Source: Kineococcus xinjiangensis (GTDB lineage Bacteria > Actinomycetota > Actinomycetes > Actinomycetales > Kineococcaceae). Taken from it: a stretch of DNA of 64,000 bases. Position numbers and translations under genes: made by a program. This document shows positions 34,475 through 42,685 of the stretch, in pieces (within the stretch, counting starts at the first letter, position 1; each line of letters opens with the position of its first letter). The notes beneath the pieces are model-generated. The model saw only the letters and a list, made by a program, of their open reading frames with translations, was not told the DNA's origin and did no database searches. Location: positions 205,198-269,197 of the forward strand of contig NZ_PTJD01000007.1 in assembly GCF_002934625.1 (NCBI RefSeq), in the 5' to 3' direction.

Positions 34475-35785
34475 TCAACGACGCACCGCCCGCAGGACCA
34501 CGAACTTCGGGTGCCCGGCGACCACGTCGACCGCGCCGAAGAGGCGCCGCAGGCTCACGTGGTGGCCGAGGTGGCGGTTGCCGACCACCCACAGCTCCCC
34601 GCCCGGACGCAGCACCCGCCGGGCGTCGCGGAACATCCGGTGCGCGGTGGAGGCGGTCACCGACCCGTGCACGTGGAACGGCGGGTTGTTCAGCACCACG
34701 TCCACCGACCCTGCCGGCACCTGCTCACCCGTGCCCTGCTCACCCGCGTCCCGACCAGCCCCCGCCCCGGTCCCGGCCCCGGTCTCGGCCCCGGTCGAGG
34801 CCGTCGCCGAGTCGCCCACCAGGAACCGCGCCCGGGCCCCCGCCGGGGCGTTGTCCCGCCACGTCGCCGCCGCCGAGGCCACCGCCAGGTCGGAGTCGTC
34901 CACGAACGTCACCTCCACCCCCGGCTGCGCCCGCGCCGCGGCCAGCCCCAGCACCCCGTTGCCGCAGCCCAGGTCGAGGACGTGCTCGCCGGCGCGGAAG
35001 CGGCGCCGCGCCCCCAGGACCTCCAGGAGGAGGCGCGTGCCCACGTCCAGGCCGCCCGCGGAGAAGACACCCCCGTGCTGCACGACCCGCACCCCGGCCA
35101 GCGGCTCCGGCGCATCGTCCAGCAGCAGCGACCGCGGCCACGGGCAGGGCCGGGGCGCGCCCAGCACCTCCGCGCTCGGCGCGCACACCAGCAGCCGGGC
35201 CTTGCGCCGCGCCCGGGAGGTGCGCACCGGACCCAGCAGCTCCTCGAACAGCATCAGCGTGGAGGTGTGGACCTCCTTCACCATGCCCGCGGCGACGACC
35301 ACCGAGCCCGGGTGCAGGGCCGGGCGCAGCCGGTGCAGCTGCTCCTCCAACAGCGACAGCGTCTTCGGCAGGCGCACCAGCAGCACGTCCACTCGCCCCG
35401 GCCAGCGCTCACCCGCGCCCAGCAGCGGCACCACCGCCTCCGGGGCGTGCCGGGCCAGGTTCGCGCGCGCCGCCGCCCGCGCGACGGCGGAGTCGGTGAC
35501 GGAGACGGGGGAGTGCTCCGCCAGCGCCGTGGCCAGCGCCCCCCAGCGGTCGTCCAGCAGCACCAGCGACCCCGCCCGCGCCGCCTCGGCCAGGTCCACG
35601 CCCGCCGGCAGGCCGCTGAGCTCGGCCAGCTCCCGCGCGGGTTCACCGCTGCTCAGGACGTGGTCGAGCAGGTACTCGTCGGCGGCGTCGAAGGCGCGCA
35701 GCAGCTCGCGCGGCTCGTGCGGATAGCGCTGCAGCCGCAGCGGGCGGCCCGCCACCACCAGCTCGGACTCGTCGGGGGCCGGCAC
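34475..35785 (-). CDS. RlmG/RsmC-like rRNA guanine-N2 methyltransferase
   Basis: A 436-residue protein with two related methyltransferase-like halves, as in RlmG. The N-terminal half lacks a clear SAM site. The C-terminal half has VLDLGCGNGVLGL (motif I) and the catalytic NPPF motif in VVLNNPPFHVHG, which marks exocyclic amino methylation of guanine in rRNA. A low-complexity Gly/Thr/Ala/Glu insert lies between them, encoded by a GGCCCCGGTC-type repeat near 34750-34800. The start GTG has TAGGTT 6 bases upstream. The exact rRNA position is not certain. Confidence 0.87.
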   Translation of the reverse strand: MPAPDESELVVAGRPLRLQRYPHEPRELLRAFDAADEYLLDHVLSSGEPARELAELSGLPAGVDLAEAARAGSLVLLDDRWGALATALAEHSPVSVTDSAVARAAARANLARHAPEAVVPLLGAGERWPGRVDVLLVRLPKTLSLLEEQLHRLRPALHPGSVVVAAGMVKEVHTSTLMLFEELLGPVRTSRARRKARLLVCAPSAEVLGAPRPCPWPRSLLLDDAPEPLAGVRVVQHGGVFSAGGLDVGTRLLLEVLGARRRFRAGEHVLDLGCGNGVLGLAAARAQPGVEVTFVDDSDLAVASAAATWRDNAPAGARARFLVGDSATASTGAETGAGTGAGAGRDAGEQGTGEQVPAGSVDVVLNNPPFHVHGSVTASTAHRMFRDARRVLRPGGELWVVGNRHLGHHVSLRRLFGAVDVVAGHPKFVVLRAVRR

Positions 35786-35791
35786 CGCGCC

Positions 35792-35797
35792 AACCTA
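35792..35797 (-). promoter_or_regulatory. Leaderless-type -10 box before the RlmG-like gene
   Basis: Minus-strand TAGGTT followed by exactly 6 bases and GTG at 35785. Confidence 0.45.
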
Positions 35798-35833
35798 CCC
35801 AGCCCCCACCGCCGCGCACCCGGGGCGGCTGCC

Positions 35834-36772
35834 TCAGCCGCGGCCGAAGCCGCGCCGGTAGCCGCTGGGGGTCGTGCCCAGCTCCTGCCGGAAGCGCGCG
35901 CGCAGGTTCGCCGCGCTGCCCAGGCCGCTGCGCCCGGCGACCTCCTCCACGCTCAGCGCCGTGCTCTCCAGCAGCTCCCGCGCCCAGGCCAGGCGCGCGC
36001 CGAGCAGCCACTGCCGCGGCGTGCTGCCCGTCTCGGCGCCGAAGCGGCGGGCGAAGGTGCGGGGGGAGACGCAGGCGTGGCGGGCCAGCGCCTCCACGGT
36101 CAGCTCCTCCGCCAGCCGCTGCAGCGCCCACTGCCGGGTGGCCTCCAGCGACGTGCCCGGCGCCCGGGCGACGGGCGCGCTGAGGTACTGCCGCTGCCCG
36201 CCCTCCCGGTGCGGGGCGGCGACGATGCTGCGGGCGACGTCGTTGGCGGCGCCCGCCCCGTGGTCGCGGCGCACGAGGTGCAGGCACAGGTCGATGCCCG
36301 CCGAGACCCCCGCCGACGTCAGCACGCGCCCCTCGTCGACGTAGAGGGCGTCCGGTTCCACCCGCACCGCCGGGTGCGCCTCGGCCAGCGCCTGCGCGTG
36401 CGCCCAGTGGGTGGTGGCCCGCCGCCCGTCCAGCAACCCCGTCGCGGCCAGCGCGAAGGCGCCCGTGCAGATGGAGACCACCCGCCCCCCGGCCTCGTGC
36501 ACCGCGCGCAGCGCCGCGGGCACCTGCGCGGGCACGGGGGCGTCGGCCGGGGCGTAGCCGGGCACGATCACGGTGTCGGCGTCGCGCACGGCCTCCAGGC
36601 CCGCCGGCACCAGGAACGAGAACCCCGACGCCGAGGCCACCTCCCCGGGCCGCACCCCGCACATCGACAGCGCGTAGCCCAGCCGGGGGTAGCGGGAGAA
36701 CACCTGCGCGGGGATGCCCGCGTCCAGCGGCAGCACGCCGTCGAGGAGCAGGACCGCCACGCGATGGGGCAC
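35834..36772 (-). CDS. GlxA-family AraC-type transcriptional regulator
   Basis: A 312-residue regulator. An N-terminal DJ-1/PfpI-like domain (about 1-170, opening RVAVLLLDGVLPLDAGIPAQVF, with VVSICTGAFALAATGLLDGR holding the nucleophile-elbow cysteine) is followed by an AraC-type DNA-binding domain with two helix-turn-helix units (about 205-310, segments RHACVSPRTFARRF and AGRSGLGSAANLRARF). It is divergent from a stand-alone DJ-1/PfpI protein that resembles its own sensor domain and may regulate it. The ligand is unknown. Confidence 0.93.
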   Translation of the reverse strand: MPHRVAVLLLDGVLPLDAGIPAQVFSRYPRLGYALSMCGVRPGEVASASGFSFLVPAGLEAVRDADTVIVPGYAPADAPVPAQVPAALRAVHEAGGRVVSICTGAFALAATGLLDGRRATTHWAHAQALAEAHPAVRVEPDALYVDEGRVLTSAGVSAGIDLCLHLVRRDHGAGAANDVARSIVAAPHREGGQRQYLSAPVARAPGTSLEATRQWALQRLAEELTVEALARHACVSPRTFARRFGAETGSTPRQWLLGARLAWARELLESTALSVEEVAGRSGLGSAANLRARFRQELGTTPSGYRRGFGRG

Positions 36773-36778
36773 ACTCGC

Positions 36779-36784
36779 ACCCTA
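36779..36784 (-). promoter_or_regulatory. Leaderless-type -10 box before the GlxA-type regulator
   Basis: Minus-strand TAGGGT, exactly 6 bases before GTG at 36772. Confidence 0.5.
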
Positions 36785-36856
36785 GTGGCAGGAAAGTTGC
36801 GCAGCGCGTCCCGACTGCCACTGGTCCGGGCGGCCGGGGCCCAGCACGCTGACGCC

Positions 36857-37459
36857 ATGAGCACCGCGACCCCGCGCACCATCGGCATCGTCCTCTTCGA
36901 CGACGTGGAGGAGCTCGACGCCGTCGGCCCCTACGAGGTCCTGGCCTACTGGACCCGGCAGTTCCCCGAGGACGGCTACGCCGTGACCTGCCTCTCCCGC
37001 GACGGGCGCCCCGTCACCGCCGCCAAGGGCTTCGTCCTCGGCGCCCACACCTCCTTCGCCGACGCCGACCGCCTCGACGTCCTCCTGCACCCCGGCGGCT
37101 CGGGCACCCGCCCCCTGCTGCGCGACCCCGACCACCTCGACCTCGTGCGCTCCTGGAGCGCCGCCGCCACCCTCACCACCAGCGTCTGCACCGGCTCCCT
37201 CGTCCTCGCCGCCGCGGGCCTGCTCAAGGGCCGGCCCGCCACCACCCACCACGGCTGCCTGGACGAGCTCGCCGCCCTCGACGACAGCATCGACGTCCGC
37301 CCGCGGCAGCGCTTCGTCGACGACGGCGACGTCATCACCTCCGCCGGGGTCTCCGCCGGCATCGACATGGCCCTGCACCTCGTCGCCCGCCTCGCCGGTC
37401 CCGAGCGCGCCCGCGCCACCCGCCACGGCATCCAGTACGACCCCGAGCCCCCCGTCTGA
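36857..37459 (+). CDS. DJ-1/PfpI family protein
   Basis: A 200-residue single-domain protein. The opening GIVLFDDVEELDAVGPYEVL, the nucleophile elbow LTTSVCTGSLVLAAAGLL and the segment GVSAGIDMALHLV are those of the isonitrile-hydratase-like branch of the DJ-1/PfpI superfamily. The cysteine could catalyse hydration or deglycation, but the substrate is unknown. It stands back to back with the GlxA-type regulator, with 84 bases between the two starts, so shared control is likely. Confidence 0.88.
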   Translation: MSTATPRTIGIVLFDDVEELDAVGPYEVLAYWTRQFPEDGYAVTCLSRDGRPVTAAKGFVLGAHTSFADADRLDVLLHPGGSGTRPLLRDPDHLDLVRSWSAAATLTTSVCTGSLVLAAAGLLKGRPATTHHGCLDELAALDDSIDVRPRQRFVDDGDVITSAGVSAGIDMALHLVARLAGPERARATRHGIQYDPEPPV

Positions 37460-37482
37460 ACCGCCCGCGCGGGCCGCGCCGG

Positions 37483-38265
37483 TCAACCGGGCCGGCGGGC
37501 CACCGCGAACACCCGCCGGTACGGCAGCACCGTCCCGAACCCCTCCTGCGGGTACGCCACCCGCAGCAGCGCCCCGTACTCCGCGCAGAACTCCTCCTGC
37601 TCCGCCTCCTCCAGCACGCTCAGCACCGGCCGCAGCGCCGTGCCCCGCATCCACCCCAGCACCGCGTCCGGGCCCGCGAGGACGTGCAGATACGTCGTCT
37701 CCCACACGTCCACCGCCGCCCCGGTCGCGGCCAGCACCCGCAGGTACTCCACCGGTTCCGCGCTGCCCGCCTCCGCCGGCCCGTCCAGCCGCCGCGCCCA
37801 CCGCGGCGACGAGCACACCCGCCGCAGCAGCGCGTGCGTCGGCGCGGCGAAGTTCGCCGGCACCTGGACCGCCAGCTCACCCCCGGCGGCCAGCATCGAC
37901 ACCAGCCGCGGCAGCAGCTCCAGGTGCCCGGGGATCCACTGCAGCACCGCATTGGAGACGAGCACGTCCACCGGCGCGGCCGGCTCCCACTCGCGCGCGT
38001 CCCCCGCCACGTACTCCACCCGCTCGTGCGCGGCGTCGCGGCGGGCCCGCTCCAGCATCTCCGCGGAGCTGTCGACGCCGACGACCCGGGCGCCCGGCCA
38101 GCGCCGTGCCAGCACCACCGTCAGGTTGCCCGCCCCGCAGCCCAGGTCCACCACGGCGCCCGGCCGCTCCGCCGCCACCCGCGCCAGCAGGTCGGCGAAC
38201 GGGCGGGACCGCTCCCCGGCGTGGCGCAGGTACACCTCCGGGTCCCAGCGCGTTCCCTCCGTCAC
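37483..38265 (-). CDS. tam: Trans-aconitate 2-methyltransferase
   Basis: A 260-residue class I SAM-dependent methyltransferase. The SAM site VVDLGCGAGNLTVVLA, the acidic VVGVDSSAEML and the segment SNAVLQWIPGHLELLPRL, together with ELAVQVPANF, are characteristic of Tam, which methylates trans-aconitate and so relieves inhibition of aconitase. The GTG start overlaps the stop of the upstream DUF4037-like gene. It converges with the DJ-1 gene. Confidence 0.87.
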   Translation of the reverse strand: MTEGTRWDPEVYLRHAGERSRPFADLLARVAAERPGAVVDLGCGAGNLTVVLARRWPGARVVGVDSSAEMLERARRDAAHERVEYVAGDAREWEPAAPVDVLVSNAVLQWIPGHLELLPRLVSMLAAGGELAVQVPANFAAPTHALLRRVCSSPRWARRLDGPAEAGSAEPVEYLRVLAATGAAVDVWETTYLHVLAGPDAVLGWMRGTALRPVLSVLEEAEQEEFCAEYGALLRVAYPQEGFGTVLPYRRVFAVARRPG

Positions 38266-39386
38266 GGTCCCACCCCTTCCACCGCAGCCTCGACCCCAAC
38301 CCCGTCCCGTGCCCGCTCGTCGGCCCCGTCGCGGTACAGCGCGCGCAGCCGCAGGCAGGCGGCGGGGGAGCCGAACAGGTCCGTGCTGTCGGCCACCTGG
38401 TCCACCGAGCCCAGCAGCGGCAGGGCCCGCAGCGCCGGCTCCGTCACCGCCTCCCGGCACGCGGCGGCGAAGCGGTCGGCGTCCAGCACCCGCGCCGGGC
38501 GCTCGTGGAAGCCGCGCACCCGCGGATCCAGCTCCTCCGCGAGGCTCGTCGCGTTCTGCCGCCGCGCCAGCGCCTCGTACGCCGCGCAGAGGGCCTCCTC
38601 CCGCCCGCCCGCGTCCACCGCCCGCACCGCGCGGCGCAGGTGCCCGTCGAGGCCGTCGGCGTGCTCCAGCCGACCGAACGCCGTGCCCAGCCACTTGAAG
38701 TACGGCGCGTACCGCCCGGCCAGCAGCAGCGCCAGCCGCATCGCCTCGCGCACCAGCCGCGCCGCCACCACCGCCGACCCCAGCTCGTCGCCCACCTCCG
38801 CGGTGCGCTGCACGAACGGCTCCTCCTGCGCCAGCCGCCGCCACTGGCACGCCAGCAACCAGCGGTGCACGTCGTCGGGGAACCACGCCAGCGCCGCGCG
38901 GGCCCGCGCCACCTCCCCGCCCGGGTCCGCGAACACCGCCCCCGCCACCACCTCCAGGAGCCGCTGCTGCGGAACCAGCAACCAGTCCCGCCACGACATC
39001 GCCTGCGGATCGGCGAACCCGATCTGCCGCTCCAGCCACCCCGGCCACGTCGTCACCTCGACCTGCGAGCGGGGCCGCATTCCGTCCCACCCGAAGCGCA
39101 CCTCCCGGCCGCGGTAGCGCTGCGGCAACCCCGCCTCCACCAGGGCGGCGGCACGCTCGACGTCACCGGCGGCGACGAACACCTGCAGCCGCGGCCCCCA
39201 GCCGTGGTCGGTGGAACGCGGCGTGTCGTAGCCCAGCACGTCCGAGCCCCACCCCAGCAGGGCGCTCGCGTGCGGCACGTCCGCGAGCAGGGGGGAGACG
39301 ACCTCGCGCGCGAACCCGGCGGCCAGCTCCAGCCCGGGCGTGAACGGCTGCCCCGGGGCTCGGGACGTCGGCGTCGGCTCCTGCAC
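38262..39386 (-). CDS. DUF4037-like nucleotidyltransferase-fold protein
   Basis: A 374-residue protein. The early segment HASALLGWGSDVLGYDTPRSTDHGWGPRL has the GS and DHD/DHxW pattern of the nucleotidyltransferase-like DUF4037 family. A helical C-terminal part with WRDWLLVPQQRLLEV and YFKWLGTAFGRLEH follows. Function is unknown; some relatives are thought to transfer nucleotides to small molecules. The GTG start at 39386 has TAGCGT 7 bases upstream on the minus strand. It is coupled to tam by overlap. Confidence 0.8.
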   Translation of the reverse strand: MQEPTPTSRAPGQPFTPGLELAAGFAREVVSPLLADVPHASALLGWGSDVLGYDTPRSTDHGWGPRLQVFVAAGDVERAAALVEAGLPQRYRGREVRFGWDGMRPRSQVEVTTWPGWLERQIGFADPQAMSWRDWLLVPQQRLLEVVAGAVFADPGGEVARARAALAWFPDDVHRWLLACQWRRLAQEEPFVQRTAEVGDELGSAVVAARLVREAMRLALLLAGRYAPYFKWLGTAFGRLEHADGLDGHLRRAVRAVDAGGREEALCAAYEALARRQNATSLAEELDPRVRGFHERPARVLDADRFAAACREAVTEPALRALPLLGSVDQVADSTDLFGSPAACLRLRALYRDGADERARDGVGVEAAVEGVGP

Positions 39387-39393
39387 CCGCCCG

Positions 39394-39399
39394 ACGCTA
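39394..39399 (-). promoter_or_regulatory. Leaderless-type -10 box before the DUF4037-like gene
   Basis: Minus-strand TAGCGT, 7 bases before GTG at 39386. Confidence 0.4.
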
Positions 39400-39479
39400 C
39401 CGGCCGGCGCCGCTGCGGCCGGGCTGCTCACCCGCCGGGTGCCACCGGCCCCCACGTCGTTGCCGGCCGCGCATGCCCG

Positions 39480-40100
39480 GAGGACGCCGGCAGCATCGGG
39501 CTGGGGCTCGCCGGAGCGGTGCTGGCGCCACGGCTGGCCGCTCCCGGTGCCTGCGGACGCGGCGGCACCCCGAGCGCGCTGGTGCGCCTGACGGCGCTGG
39601 ACCTGTGGGGCGGCGCGTGGTGCAACAACACCCCCGCGGCGGCGCGCTGGTACCACCGCCTGTGGCAGGGAGCGCGCCGGCGTCTGCTCTTCTGCGCCGC
39701 GCACCTGCACCCTTTCGCCGTCGCCTGGCTCGACGGTGAGCGGGCTGGGCGGCTGCGGTGGACTCGCGCCTGCGTCCAGTACGGCTACCTGCTGCTGGCG
39801 GCCACGGCGATCGAGGGCGCTCCCGGCCCGCGCTCCCGCCGGGTCCTCGGTGTGTCGGCGACGGCGGGCGGGTGGTGCCCGACCGGGCGCTGGGCCCGTC
39901 GCCGAGCGCGCCGTGGTTCGCGCCGGGCTGCTTCACCAAGCTGCTCGCCGGTCATGCAGCGGGCGCGGCACAGCTCCCGGTCGATCCCCTGAGGCGAGGA
40001 GCGGAGGTGCTGCCCCGTGAGAGGGCCGGGGTTCGCTGCGTTCGCCGGCACTCGACCACCAGGTACCCCGGCGCTGCTCCCGTTCCGGGGCTGCTGACGA
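39480..40100 (+). pseudogene. Possible decayed protein-coding gene
   Basis: This stretch of the 859-base gap between the DUF4037-like and SGNH genes reads like protein in two plus-strand frames in turn. Up to about 39830 one frame gives segments such as RLTALDLWGGAWCNNTP, WYHRLWQGARRRLLFC and CVQYGYLLLAATAIEG. After that another frame gives DGGRVVPDRALGPSPSAP and WFAPGCFTKLLAGHAAG. No start codon in the first frame is convincing. I read it as a frameshifted remnant with no recognised family; chance composition effects cannot be excluded. Confidence 0.35.
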
Positions 40101-40245
40101 GTCTGGGGCTGCTCCTCTTCCGGGGCTGCTGACGGGTCTGCGGGACACCACCACGACGTCGTCGGACCTGAGCGGGGGACCGGCCAGTGGCCCTTCACCG
40201 CGGTGCTCGGCGCAGACCGCGACCGGATCGGCTTGACTGGGGTCG

Positions 40246-40860
40246 ATGCCCCTCCACCTCGCCCTCCTCGGTGACTCCCTCGCCCACGGCACCGGCGCCA
40301 CCCGCGCCACCGATGCGCTCGGACCACGCCTGGCCACCGCGCTGACCGCGGCCGGGGTGCCCGCGGAGAGCAGGGTGTTCGCCGTGCCCGGCGCGCTCAG
40401 CGACGCCCTGGCGAGGCAGGTCACCGCCGCCGTCGCCTGGCGCCCCGGCGTGGCCCTCGTCGTGATCGGCGGCAACGACGTCAGGGGCCTGGTCCCCCCG
40501 GAGCGGGCCGCCGCAGCGCTGGCGCAGGCCGTGCGGGCGCTGCGCACCGCCGGCGCCGCGGTCGTCGTCGTCCCCGCACCCGACCTCAGCGTCGTGTCCC
40601 ACGTGCCCCCCGCCCTGCAGGACCTCGTCCGGGCCGCCAGCGCCGCGATGCGGTCGGCGCAGAGCGCGGCGGCGGCCGCCGAGGGGGCCCGCATCGCCGA
40701 CCCCGGCCCGCGCGCGGCCGCGGCGTTCGCCTCCGACCCGGGTCTCTTCAGCGCCGACCGCTTCCACCCGTCCAGCGCGGGGTACGCGCTGATCGCGGAG
40801 GCGGTGCTGCCGGTGGTGCGCGCCGCCGCCACCGACGTGCTGAGCCGCCGGGGGGACTGA
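40246..40860 (+). CDS. SGNH/GDSL-type hydrolase
   Basis: A 204-residue small esterase-like protein. The four SGNH blocks are seen: LLGDSLAHGTGA (nucleophile Ser), a Gly in the second block, VIGGNDV (Asn) and SADRFHPSSAGY (Asp-x-x-His). It has no signal peptide, so it is likely cytoplasmic. The substrate is unknown; acyl esters of small molecules or lipids are typical. It stands alone. Confidence 0.9.
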   Translation: MPLHLALLGDSLAHGTGATRATDALGPRLATALTAAGVPAESRVFAVPGALSDALARQVTAAVAWRPGVALVVIGGNDVRGLVPPERAAAALAQAVRALRTAGAAVVVVPAPDLSVVSHVPPALQDLVRAASAAMRSAQSAAAAAEGARIADPGPRAAAAFASDPGLFSADRFHPSSAGYALIAEAVLPVVRAAATDVLSRRGD

Positions 40861-41100
40861 ACCGCCGGCGGAGCGGAGACGGAATCTCCCCGGGCCCCTG
40901 CGAACCCCGACCACCTGGGCGTGACCACCGTGATGGCCCTGCGGCGCCCGGCAGCGAGAGGATGCGGCCATGAGGTCGACCGGGGGAGCGCCGAGGCAGG
41001 GTGACGACGGCCGCACCTGACCTCCCACTGATCCGGGCGTCGCCGCTGCGCTCCCCGCGCCGGACCGGGTTCCCGCGACCCGGTCCGGCGCGCGCCGGGA

Positions 41101-42537
41101 TCAGCCGCCGAACAGCTTCGAGAGCTGCTGGTCGAACGTCAGCGCCGACAGGGTCCCGAAGAGCAGCACCGCCCACACCAGCATCCCCACCCGCAGCGCA
41201 CCGGGGCGGATCTGGCGGGGGAGGACCTTGCGGTTGAGCAGGATGAGCAGCCCCGAGTAGATGAACATCATGAAGCCGCCCACCACGGCGGAGATGACCA
41301 GCAGCGCCAACGGCTGCGCGAAGCCCACCAGCAGCACGAGGCAGCCGAAGAGGACCAGGCCCCACACCAGCGCGAAGTACACCTTGCTCTCGGAGGTGTT
41401 GCGCAGGTAGCCGACCCGCAGCACGTCCGCGCCGAGGCGGCTGGTGTAGTCCACGATGCCCAGCGCCGCGGCGAAGAGGGAGATGACGCCGATGACCCAG
41501 AACAGGGTGCCGAACCAGTCGCCGACGTTCTCCTTCAGCGCCTGTCCCTCGGCCTGCACGAAGGAGATGTCGCTGGCCAGGTCCGGGTTGCCGAAGACGG
41601 TGCCGTAGGCCAGCAGGGACGTGAAGAAGATGGTGACGAACGTGATGGCCACGAACGTCACCAGCTGCTCGATGTTGGCGACCTTCCACCACCGCTGCCA
41701 GCGGCTCATGTTCTCCGCGTCCGGCTCGAACACGTAGCCCGTCGTGGGCGCCGCCTCCGGCTTGCCGGTGATGGGGCTGACGATGCGGGGCACGTAGGCG
41801 CCCATGCCGAAGCCCTTGTCCCGGATCCAGTTGCTCTGGCAGAGGTTCTGCCCGCCCCCGGCGCCCGCGAACGCCAGCGCCCCGAGCAGCAGGGCGAAGC
41901 CGAGTTCCTCGACGGGGATGCGGGCGTCGGTGACGACGGTGGAGACGTCGCCCCAGGTGCCGGAGTCGATGGCGAACGTCGCCCCGATGACGATGAGCAG
42001 CAGCACCGCCGCCACCTTGAACATCTCGATCTTCTCGAGCGCCACGTAGACCACGGGGGCCAGGGTGAGCGTGACGCCGATGAGCACCAGCATCCCGATG
42101 GCGATGGGTGTCACGCTTCCGCCGACGAGGTAGGTCAGCAGCGTCGCCGAACTGGTCACCCAGCCGGGCCACAGGTTGGCGAAGTACGCCATGAGCGCGA
42201 ACACGAGACCCCAGTGCCGGCCCAGCCTGCTGAACCCCGTCAGCACCGTCTCACCCGTGGCGAGGGTGTAGCGCTCGATCTCCATGTTGATGAAGAACTG
42301 GGTGACCAGTCCCACGAGCGCCGCCCACACGAAGACCAGGCCGACCTGGGAGGCGATGAAGGGGTAGATGATGAACTCGCCGCTGGCCAGTCCCACGCCC
42401 GCGGCGACGATGCCGGGGCCGATGATGGGGCCGATGCGCGTCGGAGCGGGGGGCAGGTCCCGCAACTGCGGCGCTGGTAGGTGCTTGCTGGCGAAGCGTT
42501 GGGCGACGGACCCTTCTGCGTGCCCGGCTTGGGACAT
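41101..42537 (-). CDS. Nramp-related membrane transporter lacking the canonical metal motif
   Basis: A 478-residue membrane protein with about eleven to twelve helices that aligns with the Nramp/LeuT-fold divalent-metal transporters. In the first helix, where classical Nramp proteins have DPGN, this one has GLASGEF; in helix 6 the usual MPH segment is replaced by GGGQNLCQSNW. It therefore belongs to the divergent Nramp-related group, and its cargo may not be Mn or Fe. The N-terminus is hydrophilic (MSQAGHAEGSVAQRF). It stands alone, with GAGGAGGAC upstream of the ATG as ribosome site. Confidence 0.82.
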   Translation of the reverse strand: MSQAGHAEGSVAQRFASKHLPAPQLRDLPPAPTRIGPIIGPGIVAAGVGLASGEFIIYPFIASQVGLVFVWAALVGLVTQFFINMEIERYTLATGETVLTGFSRLGRHWGLVFALMAYFANLWPGWVTSSATLLTYLVGGSVTPIAIGMLVLIGVTLTLAPVVYVALEKIEMFKVAAVLLLIVIGATFAIDSGTWGDVSTVVTDARIPVEELGFALLLGALAFAGAGGGQNLCQSNWIRDKGFGMGAYVPRIVSPITGKPEAAPTTGYVFEPDAENMSRWQRWWKVANIEQLVTFVAITFVTIFFTSLLAYGTVFGNPDLASDISFVQAEGQALKENVGDWFGTLFWVIGVISLFAAALGIVDYTSRLGADVLRVGYLRNTSESKVYFALVWGLVLFGCLVLLVGFAQPLALLVISAVVGGFMMFIYSGLLILLNRKVLPRQIRPGALRVGMLVWAVLLFGTLSALTFDQQLSKLFGG

Positions 42538-42634
42538 GACGTCCTCCTCGACGTGAGACCTCCCGGCAGCGTGCGAGTGCGTTGCGCACGCTACTCCGCG
42601 TCACCGCTCGCGCCAACGAGGCGCGGACAGCGGC

Positions 42635-42665
42635 GTGCCCCCGCCGCGCAGGGCGACGGGGGCAC
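42635..42665 (-). terminator. Hairpin terminator after the LLM oxidoreductase gene
   Basis: GTGCCCCCG (42635-42643) pairs with its exact complement (42657-42665) around 13 bases, starting 20 bases past the stop codon of the minus-strand gene. Confidence 0.6.
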
Positions 42666-42685
42666 ACCGGGGGCCCGACGGAGCC

